Below the pieces are notes generated by a model, which worked only from the letters and a program-made list of their open reading frames with translations, searched no databases and had not been told where the DNA came from. From Antedon mediterranea (lineage: Eukaryota > Echinodermata > Crinoidea > Comatulida > Antedonidae), in the NCBI RefSeq assembly GCF_964355755.1, contig NC_092678.1, positions 22,052,365-22,116,364 on the forward strand: a DNA stretch of 64,000 nt. Reading direction: 5' to 3'. This document shows, one piece after another, positions 61,905-64,000 of this stretch (the first letter of the stretch is position 1; the number at the start of each line of letters is the position of its first letter). The position numbers and the translations under genes were made by a program.

Positions 61905-62400
61905 TTTTCTTATTTTACTTAAACTAAAAATAATTATCTTTTTTTGTTGTTGCTAAAATCTGATGCAGAATACTCTATAATGTTGTCCAATCAGGACGTA
62001 ACATTTTGACCTGTATAAAAATAGGCCTACGAACTTCTTATTTTACTTAAACTAAAAATAATTATCTTTTTTTGTTGTTGCTAAAATCTGATGCAGAATA
62101 CTCTATAATGTTGTCCAATCAGGACGTAACATTTTGACCTGTATAAAAATAGGCCTACGAACTTCTTATTTTACTTAAACTAAAAATAATTATCACTTTT
62201 TTTGTTGCTAAAGTCTGATGCAGAATACTCTATAATGTTGTCCAATAAGGACGTAACATTTTGACCTGTATAATAATAAGAACTTATTATTTTCCTTAAA
62301 CTAAAAATAATTATCACTTTTTTTGGCTAAAATCTGATGCAGAATACTCTATAAAATGTTGTCCAATCAGCACGTAACATTTTAACCTGTATAACAATAA
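61905..62400. repeat. Four-copy tandem repeat, about 117-129 bp unit
   Basis: Each unit contains ACTTAAACTAAAAATAATTA, TCTGATGCAGAATACTCTAT and TGTCCAATCAGGACGTAACA (copy 3 has AATAAGGAC, copy 4 AATCAGCAC). Copies 1 and 2 are almost identical; 3 and 4 diverge and shorten. A related single piece may continue at about 62400-62530 and 62770-62890 as a separate pair of diverged repeats. Confidence 0.9.
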
Positions 62401-64000
62401 TAACTGGTATAACATATGCAACAGATGATACTTGGAGAAGAAAAAGCGGAAAATGTAGCTTAAACTGATTTGAACAATTTCTAAAAAAACGTTTCCTTAT
62501 TCCGTATTGTAAGCATTTTGTTTATGGGTTTTACTATGTAGAGCTAGAGTGTCCGAGCAGAGTATGTCAACGATGAGGTTCCTGAATGTCTTACGATCCC
62601 TGTGCCTATAATAAACTGCTTCAAGAGCTGTATGACAAGTCTTTGTTGGTATACTCTGTTCTGCCATCTTGCCTTTTGCCTTCCTTGCTATCGTTCACCT
62701 TTCATACTGCTCCATAAAAAAACTGCATTGGGGCCAATCAGTAGGCCTACATTAGCCTGATATTGACATTACGTAACGGATATGATAATTGCAGAAGAAT
62801 AAAGCGGACAATGTAACTTAAAACTTTATGTTAACAATATACAGTACAATAAAAACGTCTCCTAATTTCGCTTTACAAGCAAATGTTTATAAAATAAACG
62901 TCAAAAAAATATGTAATTACTCGCGATAAGCACATTGAACAACGCATCATCGGGCAAGGATTGTACAGATGTACACTATATAATGAAAAAGGTGCGTGAT
63001 ATTTAAAATAATTAGCATATTGATGCAGTCATTCATTGTGATAACATACACGAGGGATGTGACATGGAGTGTTGTATGGAGATAGACAGTTCCAGATCCT
63101 GATCTTTCGGAAATGTTTCCAAGAGAAATAATTAAGTAGGCTATAGTATGTCGAACCGAGCTCACATTGACTAAACAATATAAAGAGATTATTTATCATT
63201 TATTTAGTAGTCCTATTTAACATAATACTGTACATGTATTAAAAAACATAGGCCTGTTCATTTTTTAGAAAAAAAAACATGGATCAAACGGGCGCCACAG
63301 CAGAGAAAAGCAGCAACAACTGACGAAGCCAGACTTTGTAAGTAAGTTACATTGGTTTTAATATCTCCTTCGGTATCTTAAAACTGAATTAATTAATACA
63401 CACTGTGTTATTATTTTATTTACTGCATTCAAGATTAATAAGTATTTTTATAATGTTTTTATTTTGTTGATAAATGTCATCTGCCTGTCGACGAATTACT
63501 TCTTTCTGTACTGTTTGTCACGTCAGCTGTGTTACGAAACGTAGTGCATATTGTTAAAGAAGAAAGAAGAGTATCACTCCGCAGACAGCAGCATTATCGC
63601 AATAAATAAGCAATTTTGTCAAACCACATCAAGACAAAAGTTTGTAAAAAAAAAAACCAATCGGGAAATGTAACATGAATATGTAATACCATAATTTAAG
63701 GATATTATAAAAGTGCTTATGTACGAGTTATTGAAATTGAATATTAAACAACCATTCTAAACAAACACAGCCGGGAAATTTACCAAGATTACAATCGCCG
63801 AATAAATTAGCAAAGATTGAATATCTTTCTCATTTGAAAATAATTGTGAATAATTGGTATCTTAAACATTTTTTTAGACAGTACTTGTAGAAAAAACGAA
63901 GTTATCAAACTCAGGTATTATCGGTTACACTGTATTTAGATATTCCATCACCTAGAAGAATAGGGCTTCATTTGGTGAATATTTGAAGTTATGTAGGCCC

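Larger units (their letters stand above)
59584..64000. other. Right-hand repeat-rich region with no confident gene
   Basis: Contains a MITE (60099-60250), a pyrimidine-rich minisatellite (60535-61000) and a four-copy tandem repeat (61905-62400). A short + strand exon candidate lies at 63268-63340 (ATGGATCAAACGGGCGCC, in-frame stop after 13 codons, donor GTAAGTAAG), possibly a 5' UTR exon of a gene beyond the window. Confidence 0.5.

Noticed and set aside
62521-62740. Possible retroelement or exon remnant on the - strand
   Set aside because: Read on the - strand it gives only short frames; no motif could be named with confidence.

Overview
The window is intron-rich, AT-rich animal DNA, not bacterial. 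It carries spliced genes with GT-AG introns, a U6 snRNA gene, SINE and LINE remnants, many foldback MITEs and several tandem arrays. A Wnt16 terminal exon and a Slob-type pseudokinase indicate a metazoan. The gene set, the many AGGCCT-rich stretches and the MITE load make me think of a marine deuterostome, most likely an echinoderm; that assignment is inference.

Layout, left to right: (1) the last exon of Wnt16 on the + strand (2246-2710), preceded by intron. (2) METAP2, methionine aminopeptidase 2, complete on the - strand in 8 coding exons (5001-9749). (3) Head-to-head with it, a Slob/PXK-like pseudokinase on + (10251?-17131) with a membrane segment at its N-terminus and a poly-proline plus WH2 tail. 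(4) On -, an 11-exon, 890-residue gene (20669-25108). Its N-terminus looks like the RAG1 zinc/RING region, and its C-terminal half carries a RAG1/Transib-like D-D-E and C2H2 pattern. (5) Two tandem ST6GalNAc-type sialyltransferase genes on + (26147-29516 and 32380-36580) with identical intron phases. One exon is identical base for base over 157 bp, which suggests gene conversion. (6) A U6 snRNA gene on - (38681-38786). (7) A repeat-rich stretch of about 13 kb without a recognisable gene. (8) NUDT18 on + (51949?-59321). (9) A repeat-rich right end.

The genes belong to unrelated pathways: Wnt signalling, N-terminal methionine removal, channel/actin regulation, sialylation and oxidised-nucleotide clean-up. 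They do not form a functional cluster. The outstanding items are the RAG1-related gene, the gene-conversion tract in the sialyltransferase pair, a MITE family that spreads CArG-box (SRF-type) sequences, and a tandem array of an 85-bp hairpin nested inside one of those MITEs.

All exon models were built by hand from splice signals, reading-frame continuity and remembered family motifs. No alignment or search was run. First exons marked as candidates rest on an ATG, a GT donor and phase agreement only.
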